DNA of 64,000 nt from Trebouxia sp. TZW2008 (Eukaryota; Chlorophyta; Trebouxiophyceae; Trebouxiales; Trebouxiaceae), in assembly GCA_002118135.1 (NCBI GenBank), contig BDIU01000126.1, positions 186,001-250,000 on the forward strand. Direction: 5' to 3'. Under the pieces are notes generated by a model. It made no database searches and was not told where the DNA came from. It worked only from the letters and a program-made list of their open reading frames with translations. Shown here piece after piece: positions 9,901 through 21,601 of this stretch. Position 1 is the stretch's first letter. Each line of letters starts with the position of its first letter. The position numbers and the translations under genes are program-made.

Positions 9901-12397
9901 TGTTGCAAGTTCTGAATACATATGACTGCAGAGTGACCTTGCCATGTGAATTTGACCTTTGTTGCTGTGCAAACTTTGATGACTTGTCTGTTGGCAGCCT
10001 TCAGTACATATGGCTGCAGGCTGACCTTGCCAAGTGAGTACAATCAACATACAGTGACTGCACTGCAGAGCAAGCACGCTGTAACTAAAGGTGTTTGCGC
10101 TGAGCTCCAACAAGCACCTTTCCTAGCCTATCAACCCGTCACGCAAAGCCATAGATGTTTGCTGGCAGAACTGATGTGTTCAGCCTGACTTGCCATGCTC
10201 ATGCTCAGCCTGCATGTTGAGCCTGCGCTATTGTTACCTGCTGGGTGCTTTTATACAGTCGCAGGGCATTGCTCTCATTTGATATCTGTCAGGAGGAACT
10301 CTCGCTCACGGTCAAGCCCGCATAGCCTTTCCTGTGTGACAGTCACAATGTGTATGTCTCATTCTGCTGCTGAGCCAAGGCCTTCTGCTGGTCTTGCTTC
10401 TGCTACAAGTATATCTGCCTGTCAGCTGACACAAAGTTGTGAACGACCGTCATGTGTGTCTCAGCCTGAAGATTTGATCTGACATGTAGGTTCAACCGTC
10501 AGACCACCCCATGGCTGCTGGCAACCTTCCACGCCCCATGGTACTCATCATGTAAGTCTGCTATCTCTTCTTGCCAGAAGCGTTGAAAATTCACTTAGCA
10601 AACCTGGCAGCCTTCTCATTGCTCATGTTTGTATGATGCAAGACTCAAGCTTCACAGCAAGTGTTGTGCTATGACAGTGCTGGAAAATCAGCATGTAAGC
10701 TTGTCATTAGTACACTGCCAGTACATCTTGCTTGTGCCTGCTGAGCTGATGAGCCAAGTTTGGTTACTGAGCACATTCTGTGCTGTTGCTTGGTACAATG
10801 TGTAGCTTTGCCATAGCTACACCTTGTGTTACTCTCAAACAGCATGCCATTTGACCACCTCCTTCAAGTTTTGCTTGTGTGTGTATCCTTCCATACCTTG
10901 TGGCTCTGTTCCAGTACGCCTCTGATTTGCATACTGTACGATCGCACAGCCATCAGTGTTGTGTCAATGCCTAGCATGGCAGGCTGCTGGTATGAGAAAA
11001 TTGTTGAATGCCAAAGTCTTGTGTGTTTGCATCAACAATTTTGGTCATAGGCTTGCAGACCTCCTTTGTCAATGCTGTTGCTGAGCTCTGTACTTACATG
11101 CAACTGCATGTAGTCATCAACCAGTACAAGGAGAACTAGTGCATGGCGCTGTCTGCATTGCCATGACTGCTTGTATACTTGACTGCAGTCATCAATCACT
11201 ACAAGGAGAATGAGTGCATGAGGTTGGCCATGGAGGACCTGCTGTACAACAACGGTGTTGACATCATCTTCAACGGTCACTGCCACGAGTATGAGAGGAG
11301 CAACCCTGTCTACGTGAGTCTCTGCTTTACTCAACACTCTGCTGCTTATTGCATTTGGCTGATGGTCTAACTTACCTGTTTTGGCCGCTAAGCATTGTAG
11401 CAAAGCTGCCCAAAACTGTTATATCTTGCCCAACAATTAGTGCCCTGTGGCATGAGCTTTTAGAGTGCCTGCCAGTAGCAGTCTGTACAGCCAGTTGCAA
11501 GTGGTCAATCTGGCTCCAGCACCATGACATGATGCAAACAGATTTCAGTCTTCAGCAGCTGGTGCATGCTTGCTCATGTTTTGAAATCTTGCTGCACAAA
11601 ACAGGCTTGTTGGTGCCGTTTGCATTGTTTTGCTTTGCTTTCTCAACACGTAACACAAAGAGAATGAGACTGTGCTGAAACAGTTGGAGTGTCGACTGAA
11701 GACACTGTTGCTGATGCAGAACTTCACTGTCAACGAGTGCGGTCCAGTACACATCACCATGGGCGATGGCGGCAACATTGAGGGACTCAGTAAGCTGCTT
11801 TTCTGTCGAACCATGCCACAATGCACAGCATACTAACATGCTGCCTTGTGTCTTCCTCAAAATGCCCTTGATCCTGAATAAAATCCTGCCATTGTGTAAG
11901 ATGCATATGCAATAACAGCTGAATCTTGCTTTCTCATTCATGGATGCATACATGATTGATGCAGTCTGACATCCGCCTGCTGCAAAGTCGTGCCTGTTTG
12001 CTGGAGCATCCTTGCATCCATCATCTGCCCTGATACTCATGATGTGCAATGTGTTGCAGACAAGGTGTACGCAGACACACCTGGACAGTGTCCTGCACCC
12101 AACGCAACTGTGCCAAAGTACCAGCCGGGAGGTTACTGCCCAACATACGTTTACAATGGCCAATTCTGTGCTACATCTCAGCCGTCTTGGTCAGCATTCA
12201 GAGAGTCAGCATTTGGTCACGGCATCCTGACTTTCAGAGACAGCACTCATGCCCTGTGGAACTGGAACCGCAACATTGATAACGAGAATGTGATTTCTGA
12301 CAGTGTTGTCATCATTAGAGACACCACATGCAGCAACAAGGCATCCTATTTGAGCAGTGGTTCAAGTGCTGCCAACTCCACTGCCACAGCTGGGTAA
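6977..12397 (+). CDS. Purple acid phosphatase (secreted metallophosphoesterase)
   Basis: Exons 6977-7192, 7464-7957, 8262-8287, 8744-8861, 9090-9347, 10490-10551, 11189-11313, 11720-11789 and 12060-12397; all junctions are GT-AG and in phase, giving 568 aa. Residues 1-24 form a signal peptide. A fibronectin-like N-terminal domain (IHLTYVSDSSVTVSW) precedes the phosphatase domain, whose metal-binding blocks appear in order: ADTG, GDLTYADD (split by intron 2), GNHE, HAPWY and GHCHEYER. Plant and algal PAPs use an Fe/Zn or Fe/Mn pair to hydrolyse phosphomonoesters outside the cell or in the vacuole, typically for phosphate scavenging. Introns 5 and 6 hold tandem copies of exon edges (listed separately). 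Exon 3 is only 26 nt. Function is certain at family level; substrate is not. Confidence 0.93.
9418..10036 (+). repeat. Seven tandem copies of the PAP exon-5 3' edge plus 5' splice site
   Basis: PAP intron 5 carries seven diverged copies, starting near 9421, 9526, 9613, 9698, 9795, 9887 and 9971, of the last ~50 nt of exon 5 (encoding the GSPQYTWLQADLAK segment) followed by its donor. Most copies keep an AAGTGAGT-type or CATGTGAGT-type 5' splice site; spacing is 85-105 bp. Some copies have substitutions that break the frame (for example a stop near 9827). Confidence 0.85.
11109..11160 (+). repeat. Copy of the PAP exon-7 5' edge with its 3' splice site
   Basis: An AG followed by 'tcatcaaccagtacaagga' repeats, with few changes, the acceptor and first ~30 nt of exon 7 (11189 onward). 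The copy has a premature TAG and sits just upstream of the real exon, inside intron 6. Confidence 0.7.
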
Positions 12398-13207
12398 AAA
12401 GATTTTGACGGCGCAGAAGCCTGAGAAGCAGTGTGGAAGTTCTGCTTCATGAAGGCTTCTGCAGATTGCTGAGTCGCTGTCAATAATAAATTGCTTTTCC
12501 GGTTGTTTGTATGATCGTTTCTGGTGCTTCTGCTTATGCAGCTACAGCTTTGGTAGGCACTCCTGCATTCTTCAACTGGAAGGTAGTGATTGCATTCAGC
12601 AGAGTTTAGTGAAGCTGGCAATTTCTGCCAAGGCTGGATTTTGTGACGTTGCAGGCAGTACTGGTTTGTTGTTGGCAGCATTTGACCCTTGTGTTGCAGT
12701 GATGGCATCTATATGTTAACAGCGAAGTAGGCATTACGCGGCACAAATTGAAGATCTACAGTGCATTTCAGCAAGTGGGAACCTAGTCTATCAAATTTGA
12801 GTTTCATCTTGTGTCAAGACTCATCAGAGGCCACGAGCTGCCTGTCTTGCACATTGACAGAGGACTGATGCGACGTACATCAGGTGTTGCATGTGCATAT
12901 GTCTGTTCTGCCTTAGAACGTTGTCCTGTTTGGGATGTCTTGCTTCTGCACCTGAGGCAACACCATGCTCCTTGCAATGCATCAGGCAGAATCAGTACAA
13001 CTCCTCAGCTGGTGAAGCATGACTAACGCCTGCGTGTGTCAAGGCGTGCATGAATGATGATAATGCATGCTGGATGCCTGTAGCTGCCACGACCTTCGCT
13101 CAAGCAAAAGCAATTTCCGGAACTCAGCTGCGACACAAGTATCTCTGCTCTCAGATCACTCGGTTCTCCTACTTTGATCACTGCAAACACCTGCATCGAC
13201 AGCCAAC
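12398..13207. other. Intergenic region, PAP to KGG-protein gene
   Basis: The 3' flank of the phosphatase gene and the promoter side of the small KGG-protein gene. No further gene or RNA was recognised. Confidence 0.4.
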
Positions 13208-13881
13208 ATGTCTTCCGCTGGACAGGGTAAGCGAAAGTGATCACTTGCAGAGCATCAGTGTCGTGCGTTCCGCTTGTTTCGCGATAACAAAGTGCATTGC
13301 TGCGGTAGTGTTTGCGACGGACTCTGTCGCCATGCTAAATCTTGGTTCAATGTTTGCAGGTAACGTTGACGTGAACGCCGTGGAGGGTCAGAAGACCTCA
13401 TCAGGTGCCCAGAAGGAGACCTTCGGTACCGGATCTGCTGCACAGAGCGAGGCCGGCAAGAAGGGAGGTGCCATCTCCGGTACATTTGACCTACTCCGGT
13501 CATCACCGCCTGCCATCTCCCCTCGTGCCTTGTGTCCGTCAGTACTGACTAGTGCTAGCAACTGCTTTCTCGCAACGTGCTGCTTATGTTTTGCCTTGTC
13601 GCCTCCAATGCATTCATGATTCCTCGGTTCGAAACGACTCCGGTCCAGCTTCTCAAGCCAGTGAGTCGACACTCAAACCATGTATCCTTGCTGTTGCAGC
13701 TCAGCGGCCTGCTGAGGACCGCAAGGCAGCAGCACAGAAGGCAGCAGACACCCGTGCTGAGAGATATGGAGACGAGGTACGTGTCGCTCATTGTGTATAT
13801 TGCTGTTTTGCTCCCTCACAGTCTTGGCAGCAGTCACTAACTCATGGTCTTGTATCTTTGCAGACCCACTACGATAAGTAG
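13208..13881 (+). CDS. Small hydrophilic KGG-motif (LEA/stress-like) protein, 77 aa
   Basis: Exons 13208-13226, 13360-13479, 13700-13776 and 13864-13881, all GT-AG and in phase. The 77-residue product is strongly hydrophilic, rich in Ala, Gly, Lys and Glu, and lacks hydrophobic segments, Trp and Cys. Its centre has an AGKKGGAISG stretch resembling the KGG motif of bacterial general-stress proteins and group-1 LEA proteins; the end is YGDETHYDK. This composition fits an intrinsically disordered desiccation- or stress-protective protein, which is inference. A TGTAA motif at 14036-14040 could mark the poly(A) site. The short first exon (19 nt) and the exons of 77 and 18 nt explain why no single open frame reveals it. 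Confidence 0.75.
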
Positions 13882-14546
13882 AGAATCCGAGATGCCTTCT
13901 CCAGTGGGTGCAGCTCCAAAGGCAGCATACAATTCAAAGCCTCTTGGCTGACCATGACTTACGCAATGTGGCCATGGCCAGTGCACATATATATTGTTGG
14001 GTTGAATAATTTGAGAAGCTTCTTTTGAAACCAGTTGTAACAAGCTCAGCTTTCAGTCAACAGACGCTTGCGTAGGCTTCTCACCCTGCATGTAGCTGCC
14101 GGTATGATATTCATCTGCTGCGGACCTTCCGCGGCATGCATCACGACTAGCATGTGCAACAGCACACACCACAGGTAGCAGGCTTCACATCATCACTGTC
14201 TTCAAAGCTTTGATTGCAAGCTCTGCAGCTATCATTGTAACATAGACAAGCAAACATGCGCAGAGCCCAAGACAGTCCAATCACGCATGTTGCATGTGTA
14301 TACACGCAGTGAATCGATGTGCGCAGGCTGAAGCCGAGCCAAAGCGGTGCAAAAGTACTGCATAATCCTCTGTGCTTTCAAGCACGTCAAGTGTGCATGA
14401 CTTGCAAGTCAATTGCAGATCGTTTTTCAAACGGCTTTGTTTTGTGTACAGTATGACCATCGATGTTACCACATTATACAGATGGCAATATGCACGAGTG
14501 ACATTGGCTGCATAGGTTTGTGGCACACAAAGTAACACAGTATCGT
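13882..14546. other. Intergenic region between convergent genes
   Basis: 3' flanks of the KGG-protein gene (+) and the TBC gene (-). Nothing else was recognised. Confidence 0.4.
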
Positions 14547-15008
14547 TTACTTTGCATTATTGGACTGCAGAAATAGATCAAGTTCTTGTTGCTGTTTGCT
14601 GATGATCTGAGAGTGTGGGCTCAAAACTGCTGCTGCATCACTAGTACTGATGTCTTGCTGAATCAACTCTACAGCTGGTGGGCAGCTAACATGTTGCAAA
14701 CTCAGAGGTTGCGGCTGAGTGCTGTTCACGTTGTCTGTCATTAAATTCGAAGGCTCATCTGGCAAAAGAAATGAGCCCCAGCTATCTAAATCACTGTTTT
14801 GAGTATCACTGAACAAGGATGGACCTGACAAACCTGACAACCCTCTATCAGATGCTGTATATTCGCGTGATACCTCTGCTGCTGAATGAAAGGGGTCATC
14901 CAATGGCTGCTTATGCTGATGCTCATGCTGATGCTGATGCTGATGCTGATGCTGATGCTGATGTTGATGCTGATGCTGATGCTGATGCTGATGCTGCAGC
15001 TGATGTTG

Positions 15009-15043
<35 letters not shown>

Positions 15044-18000
15044 CAGACCACACATGACTTGAACTAGGGGACAAATCTGGCTGATGACTGTATGCCAGAC
15101 TAGACTGAGCATGCAGCAGGCTCTCAGGTGGCGGTGCGACTCCATCAGACCTTTCTGACTGCTGGTAGTCTCCAAATTCAGAACTGGACCTTTCACTGAG
15201 CAAATCACCACCATCATGCTGATCAACCCCAAGGCACAGATCAAAGCTCAGAAGATCAGGCTCAGCTGCAACTGAGTGAGTGCCATTCTGCCTTGAAAGA
15301 GGCGCAACAACAAACTCACTCCCATGCATCAACCCATCAGCTTGCACATCCCTGGACTGCTGACTTGCATCTGCTGTGACCTTGTGTGTCTGTCGGAGTG
15401 TAGAGTCGTCCTTGGTATGCTGCCAGACATGTGGAGGGTCACAAGTCCCTGTCCCAAATCTGGGCTGTGCAGCATTGTCTACATTATGCCGCCTGTCATG
15501 ACCTTGGTCTGAGATGTCATGAGATGCTGGGCTATGGGCAGAAAGCTCTGTGGTGCGGCGCCTGGTATGTGCATCAAGGGCAGGACTGGAATGTGCTGGT
15601 AGGGAGGGGCTAGTAGGCAGTGCACGCAGTCTTGCTGTCCAGCTGACGGACCTGCATTGACACCTCTGATTTAGCAATGTTCTGGAAGTGCTGCAACTGC
15701 TGGGCAACAGCAAAAGTGTGACCAGCTGCTGCATATACCAAGACCTTCTGTTGGTAAGGCTTTGAGCGTGTTGGGTGACATTTTGAGCGTGTGCAGCTCA
15801 CTCCCGACACTGGCTCAGGCATAGCAATGAAAAGCTGCAGCTGTTGCAAACCTGAAAAGCAAGCAATGCAAAACAACCTGGCATGCTTTCAGCAATTGGG
15901 TCTTAAGCACAGGAGAAGACACAGCATACATTCACGCAGGGTGTAAACCTTGCCTGCATATACAGCACCTGCCAGGTGGCAAAACACTTTTCTGGCGCAT
16001 TGAGTGCAATTTAGAAAAACACAACAAAGACAATGGTCTGCATTACTATGGCTGTTATTGCCAAGTGTAGCACGCAGTGATGTCAAGATTGCGCCTGAAT
16101 GATGGCAGAGGATTTCCGCCATACATTTCTGCCTGTGCACAAGAACTCAGAATCAGAAAACTGCCAACAGTGTGTGCAGTGATGCCCACTGTAGCTCCAA
16201 ACAATGTTGAAACTGCACCCAATTGATGGCAGAGGACTTTTGCAGCGCATGTCTGCCTGTGCACAGAACATCAGAAGCAGACCATTCATTTGAGAACATG
16301 CACTGTTGCTCGCAATGGTTCCAGTCATGGCCAAAACATGTGCGGAGAAATACCTCATTCAGGGTTATGTAATGCTTGTTGTCCACTGACCTGGCAGGTG
16401 ACGGTGCACTGATAAAATTGGCACAAACTTTGGAAACATGCACAGAGACTCTGTGTTGTGTCTGCACCTGACTGATGGCAGAGGGCTTTTGCCAGGACCA
16501 GAGGAAGACGTAGGGTTGACGCCAGAGGGGCTGCTGCCATTCAGCTGCTGCCCTGCCGATTGGGGTCTGTTGGGGTCCCCCATGCTAGCTGCTGGGGTCT
16601 GGGCTTGATTCGCAGTTGTGCTAGTGACTGCAATGCTGGACTGGTCTAGATTTGCCAAGCTGGCATCCTGCAGCAGGTACATGTAGTGTATACATAACTT
16701 CAGATTCTCACTAGCTTCGCTGTCCTCCACATCTTGCCCAGCAGCATGCCAAAAGCGCAGAGTCTGCAGCTAAGCTCTAAGAACCAATCTGCATGCAACC
16801 TAGCTGCGATGCAAAAGCTGGAAAGTTGATGCAGTTGTGAATGGAAACCAGCAACAAATGCAGTGACACTTGCATGTTGTATCCTTCAAGACACAAATGC
16901 AGAAACATGTTCAAGTAGCACCTTTTGCCCATGGCGAAATGGGTTTGCAGAGAGTAACACCTGTGCGGCTGCATTGACTCGGCCCACAGCGTCAATCACG
17001 GTCTCCACACCAGCCTCACTGCCCAGAATGGCTTCCTGGGCTGGGGTCCATGCCTGACTCAGCGCATCACTCAACACATCCTGCAGTACCTCTCGGCTCC
17101 AATTAGGCACCTGCGTAGCAAGTAACGTCACAACACTGTTTACAGCAGACCTTGTTTTAAGTGATGGAGCTCTTCTTGACTTTTGTGGGGCTGCCAGCTA
17201 GCAGTATGTGGCAGGTTCACTGAATGTCACCATATGATTGATGTGACAATGATGCATCAAACAATGTTCGCTCACACAGCTTTTGGCGCTCACCAGCTGT
17301 ATGGGCAAGAACAGAAGATGGGATATGCAGCTTTTGCGTCTGTGCATCCAGCCGCTATAGCGGGGTGGATGTGGGCATGCCTTGCCTCTGCTGAACATTG
17401 CAAAGTCACCAAAATGTCAAACAAGCACAGGACAACCGGGCAAGACCTCAGCATTTTGCATCATGGCAATGTGACGTGTGCAATGCACAGCACTCACAGT
17501 GTGGGACTGGGTGCTGCTGGCCTGACTTGTTTGCAAGATTTGCATGTAAGAGCTCACCTGAGCTTTGAGATAGGCTACAATCTCCTCCATGTCACCCAGG
17601 GCCAACAGCTTCTTCCCACAGCTTTTCAGCAATGTCATGGCTACCTGCACGCATCATAATGTTGACTGTTGTCCATGCATGGATCATCTCCTTAGCATCT
17701 GTTTGAGCTAGCTCTTATTGTTGGCAATGTTTTCACGTAGAGAATCAGCAAAGGCTGCATTGCCAAGAGCAATGGCAGTTGGTCTGTCAGCTTTTTGGTG
17801 AGGCTGGCACGAGCTCCTTGGATCGGCTACAGACTTGCGCCTCGTTGCAAACAGGCTGACAATCACGCACGGCAAGAAATGCAAGGACCTTTTCTACAAA
17901 TTTGCTCTTTCTGCTACACTCATCACAGCGCTTAACAAAAATCACATTTCCTGGTGCACAACTGTCGACTCACGACAGGCTGGTTCATACATGACATCAT

Positions 18001-19997
18001 GATTTGAGAAGCGGCAGACCTTGAGAACAGCATGTGAGTATGAGTCAGTGAGCACCACGTCCAGCACCCTGGACGCTATAGCCGTGATGCAGCAATTGTG
18101 ATGCAGCAACCATGACGCAGCAAATGCAGTGCAGCAATTGTCATGCAGCAAACATGATGCAGCAACAATGCTAAAAGGCAGACCTTGAGAACAGCATGTG
18201 GGTATGAGCCAGTGAGCACCACGTCCAACACTCTGGATGAGAAGAAGAGGGGGAAGTCTGAGCCAAAGGAGGTGAGCAGCCAGGAGGATAGGTACAGCAC
18301 TGGCAGCACCCCATGCGCCTCCATGTGTCGTCCTAGCCTCGCGGGCAGCAGCTTTGAGAATTGCCACAAGTACACCTGCAGCATGACAGCATTGTGTCTC
18401 AGCAAGCTGCTGGCTCTTGCATGGTGTGTTACATGGAGTCTATGTTGTGTGCTTGCAGGGCTAGCACCTGTGAGAAGTACCATAGGTAGACCTGCAGCAC
18501 AGCATATGGCAGCAAGCTTTTGGTAGGCTTGATTGCTGGCAGCATCTTTGACAACTGCCACACAAGTACACCTGCAGCATAACAGGTCTATGTGCCGGCA
18601 TGCTGTTAGCAGAATTTGTTTGCTGATGCTGTAGGGGGGGCAGCAAATTTCCATGTGCTGCCCGAGCCTTGCCTGCAGCAGGGTTGAGGGCTGCCACAAA
18701 GAGACCTGCAGCATTACAGGTGTGCATGTGTCAGCACACTATTGACACTATGTGTTACGCTGCAGTCACTTTTGCTGCTGTCGCCCATGCAGGGCTGACA
18801 ACTTTGGCTTGATGGGTCAGCAGAAGCTGAAAGCAACCACTCAGCCACAAATCAGGCAGTGAATTTACTTGTGTGTTGTGAAGAATGTACCATGTAATGT
18901 ACTGACAAGAAGAAGTAGGCAGAATTCCATTGCAGCGGAAACCTACATACAAACACATGCTGTGAGGTGCAGTCAGCCACGGAGCATGACCACTCAAGAC
19001 TTGTTGCACAGAGCATGGTCGTGCATGACTATTGATGGCGGGTCACAAGCACACCTGATTCTGGCACTGATCAGACAGCACAGAACATATGCAACTTGCC
19101 AACCTACTTAGCCATGAGGAGTTGTAAATAGCCAAGTCTGACGCCACATACATCAGCATTCAGCAGCATACCTGTAGCCTTGCCAGGTCTGCTTTGTACA
19201 AGTCCCTCAGCATGCGTTGTTGCATCAGAACTACTAGGCCACCAAAAGCTGTGGCCTCATTAGGCATCCATGTCAACAGCAATCCTGCCAAGAAGTTCAT
19301 GCCCTGGCAGTAGCCCACTTCTGTGTCATACACAGCATAGGCACGCAGCACACGCAGCAGGGACTGCTTCCCAGCATCTGTGGCAAACCTGTGAACAGCA
19401 TGTGAGCATCAAATGCAGCAGGCTAACGAAAAGCATTGTAACAGTCTGCAGTACTGACTGTCTGTTACAGGCATGTGAAGGTATAACTTTCTTCAAGTCA
19501 TTTGGGTGAAGATGGACGTGTGTGACGCTACCATAAATAAGCACCGAACAAAGGTGCGCACCTTGCAGCGTTTGGGAATGTACGGCCCACATCTTTCTCT
19601 ATATCAGCATCCACATCTACAGGCAATGCCTACATGGCATGTCAATGAATACATACATTAGTCATTCACCACTTGCACAGCCACTGGTGCAATTTTGGGA
19701 GGACTGCTGGGTTCACAAGCAAAGCTGATTGTACAAAGTATATGTTACCTGGCGGACCAGCGTTACATACTGTTTAGCTGCAGTTGCTCCAGCACCTCTG
19801 TGCTTATGCAACACAGACAGCCAGAGCTCTTGGCGCATTCTACGCGGGACGTTGAACCACACTTGCTTGCCAACTTGCAGATCGACATATTTCGAGTCCT
19901 CTTGCAAGTGCTTGTTGGAGCTGTAGAGCAGGAAATGCAGCGGGTGTTGCGGAGATACTAGTTTCCCGGATACGAGCTGTTCAATTTTGCGCTGCAT
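14547..19997 (-). CDS. TBC-domain Rab GTPase-activating protein with a Gln/His-repeat C-terminus
   Basis: Exons 19997-19749, 19629-19562, 19388-19172, 18375-18184, 17644-17558, 17110-16961, 16763-16468 and 15651-14547 join in phase to 787 aa. The TBC domain has both catalytic fingers: IxxDxxR (I93, D96, R99) and YxQ (Y132-C-Q134 in VGYCQGMNF), so it should accelerate GTP hydrolysis on a Rab protein. The middle (exons 5-6) is helical. The last exon encodes a disordered Ser/Gln/His-rich tail with a QQQQ/QHQH tract. The start at 19997 is the first in-frame ATG after an upstream stop; an overlapping 42-codon ORF (MSPTWDLLIG...) just upstream could be a missed first exon. The exon 7 to exon 8 junction is the least secure; another reading would end the protein at 15610. 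Introns 3, 4 and 7 contain exon-edge copies. Confidence 0.82.
14905..15045 (-). repeat. CAG/CATCAG microsatellite encoding poly-Gln and Gln-His
   Basis: On the minus strand a run of CAG codons is followed by about fifteen alternating CAG-CAT/CAC codons, in frame within the last exon of the TBC gene. It should be length-polymorphic between strains. Confidence 0.9.
15930..16265 (-). repeat. Copies of the TBC exon-7 3' edge in intron 7
   Basis: Three diverged units (around 16195-16262, 16075-16140 and 15935-16010) repeat the end of exon 7 (the PLPS segment, 16462-16510) followed by a GTGCAG- or GCGCAA-type donor position and a CTGTGCAC-containing intron piece. Confidence 0.6.
17999..18075 (-). 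repeat. Copy of the TBC exon-4 3' edge in intron 4
   Basis: Near-identical copy of the last ~60 nt of exon 4 (RVLDVVLT..SY.HAVLK) with the same AAG|GTCTGCCGCTTC donor, about 170 bp downstream of the real exon end. The gap between them is made of 'atgcagcaa' minisatellite words. Confidence 0.85.
18470..18712 (-). repeat. Copies of the TBC exon-4 5' edge in intron 3
   Basis: Three diverged copies of CTGCAG plus the exon-4 start (VYLWQFSKLL in the real exon), near 18634-18712, 18530-18580 and 18470-18500. The first still encodes VSLWQPSTLLQARLGQHME. They are upstream, in transcription order, of the real acceptor at 18375. Confidence 0.75.
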
Positions 19998-20530
19998 TGC
20001 GATCTTTCCGTCCAAGCAGACGCACACTGATCATCAGTGGTGATGCAGGCTGACGCGATCGCATGCGGAGTGCGTCCTGTCGGTGACACTAAAACGCGTC
20101 ACTTGGTCAGCAAGATCGGCCTCAAAAGCGCTTCCGATCAGAAGATCCCATGTTGGGCTCATGACAGCAGCAGATGAGGCACGTAAGTCGTGTTCCTGCA
20201 GACCAGGGCGGGCCAGCATGTAATGGGAGCAGCCGAGATCACTCCGGCATGGAAGTCCTCGGAATTGACGCGCATCGGGTGCTGGCGTTTCGTGGGTTGT
20301 TCCACCGCTACACTCCGAGTGTTCCCGAAAACGGTTGGTCGTGTCAGGCGGCTCATATGTGTCAGAAGGTCTGCGCCGTCACACGACAGCTTGGTCGCAA
20401 CATAATCGCAGCACCCGACAGGGTCCTTTCGCCAAAAAGCCACGAGGTGGCGACTATATCTGCGCCAGCTCGCCTCAAAACACGTCGCGCCGCATACTGC
20501 AACCCCAGGGACGAGGCAAGTGCTCTATAA
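19998..20530. promoter_or_regulatory. GC-rich 5' region of the TBC gene
   Basis: About 0.5 kb richer in CG dinucleotides than the surrounding introns, directly upstream of the TBC start. Overlapping ORFs occur on both strands (for example 20174-20530 plus and 20443-20159 minus) but none resembles a known family, so I read it as promoter/5' leader sequence. Confidence 0.35.
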
Positions 20531-20531
20531 C

Positions 20532-20789
20532 CCCATAACTGTTCCACATCTGATCACTGATGTGTGGCTTCTGCAACTCTGTTCGCCTGAACCCTTTTTT
20601 GTGCGTGAGACACCAAACACACAGGCCTTCCTCAAATAGGATGCTACAAGCTGTGTTGTACAAATTATGGCTCCTGGCATCCTTGACAAAAAGTTGGTCC
20701 TGAAACATTAAGACTTGCTGCTCATCCACAAAAAGCTTTGAATCTGTCAAGCTTGCACTGACCGTGGAGATTGAGAGCACCTTCTTCAC
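20532..20789 (-). other. Possible unassigned coding exon
   Basis: An 85-codon open stretch on the minus strand with protein-like composition (acidic and aromatic residues in order, DSKLFVDEQQVLMFQ near its start). No start, splice partner or family could be fixed. It may be an exon of an unrecognised gene or chance. Confidence 0.25.
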
Positions 20790-21601
20790 TTGTCAATGTA
20801 CCATACTGCATGCGCAATGTCATTCAGAATGACTCGTCCAGGGCTGCTGCAACAATCACAACAGCAACGTCTTGCCTGCTGCGCAAACTCAAACAATCAG
20901 TACAACATAGACCTACGCAATTAGACACTGAGACATACATGTCCAGCAAGCAAGAAACATAAGGCCCTAGGGCAGAATAGTCCAACTGTGTTCAAATAAT
21001 TGGTCTATACCTATGCAGTCAAGGGGCACTGCGTGTTTCATCGCAATATACGGCAGTGTTGTGACATTTTGGCACTCTGGCAATGAAGACCAATCTTCAT
21101 TGCTGCAGCAGTCAATCTACAACGATTATAGTTGACCAGACATGCTTCCAAATTCCTGGATACTAAAGGGCATATGCCTTGATGCACCATGTACTGTCAG
21201 GCAACACAGGGTCTGCAATCGTTCAGAAGCCTGATTAACTACGTTCTGAAGGCACAAGGCAAATCACAATGGTTACCTACACGATACGACAGTGTATGTG
21301 ACACGAGACAAAGCTTGAAGCACAGCGTAGTAACACATCTTGCTTTGAGGCTGATATTTGATGTACAAGTGTTGTTCAGAGGACAAAGCGCAAAGACATA
21401 CCGACCCAGCGTGTACATGCCAAGCCACACTGTGTCTAAGCAAGAAACAAATCTGTAACGAGCAAGCTTCTGCATCAACACGGTCTTGCTATATTTGGCA
21501 GCTTCTGTGGCTCAAGGCAGTAGGTCAGACAGAATGCCTATACCTACAGTGTCATGACAATCAGGCTCGCTGCTGAGCCTTGCAATGGACGCTAAGAACA
21601 C
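20790..21601. other. Intergenic, nothing recognised
   Basis: About 0.8 kb with short broken frames only; some words recur (a 'gacatacatg' / 'gtgtacatgcc' type motif near 20935 and 21412). Confidence 0.35.

Noticed and set aside
9418..10036. CRISPR-like regularly spaced repeats
   Set aside because: The repeats are diverged copies of an exon edge with a splice donor in a eukaryotic intron; spacers are also related to each other and no cas genes exist.
9634..10113. 159-codon minus-strand ORF in the PAP intron
   Set aside because: It is an antisense reading of the exon-edge array; its repeats mirror the unit period and it has no family resemblance.
11552..12163. 203-codon minus-strand ORF
   Set aside because: Antisense shadow over PAP exons 8-9, whose plus-strand frame matches the phosphatase family.
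13360..13881. Con-6/Con-10 fungal conidiation protein
   Set aside because: Only the general KGG-like, hydrophilic character is shared; the Con-6 repeat pattern is absent.
14819..15067. Plus-strand ORF with Ala-Asp repeats
   Set aside because: Produced by the CAG/CAT microsatellite read on the opposite strand.
20174..20530. 118-codon plus-strand ORF upstream of the TBC gene
   Set aside because: CG-rich 5' region with overlapping open frames on both strands and no family match; treated as promoter/leader.
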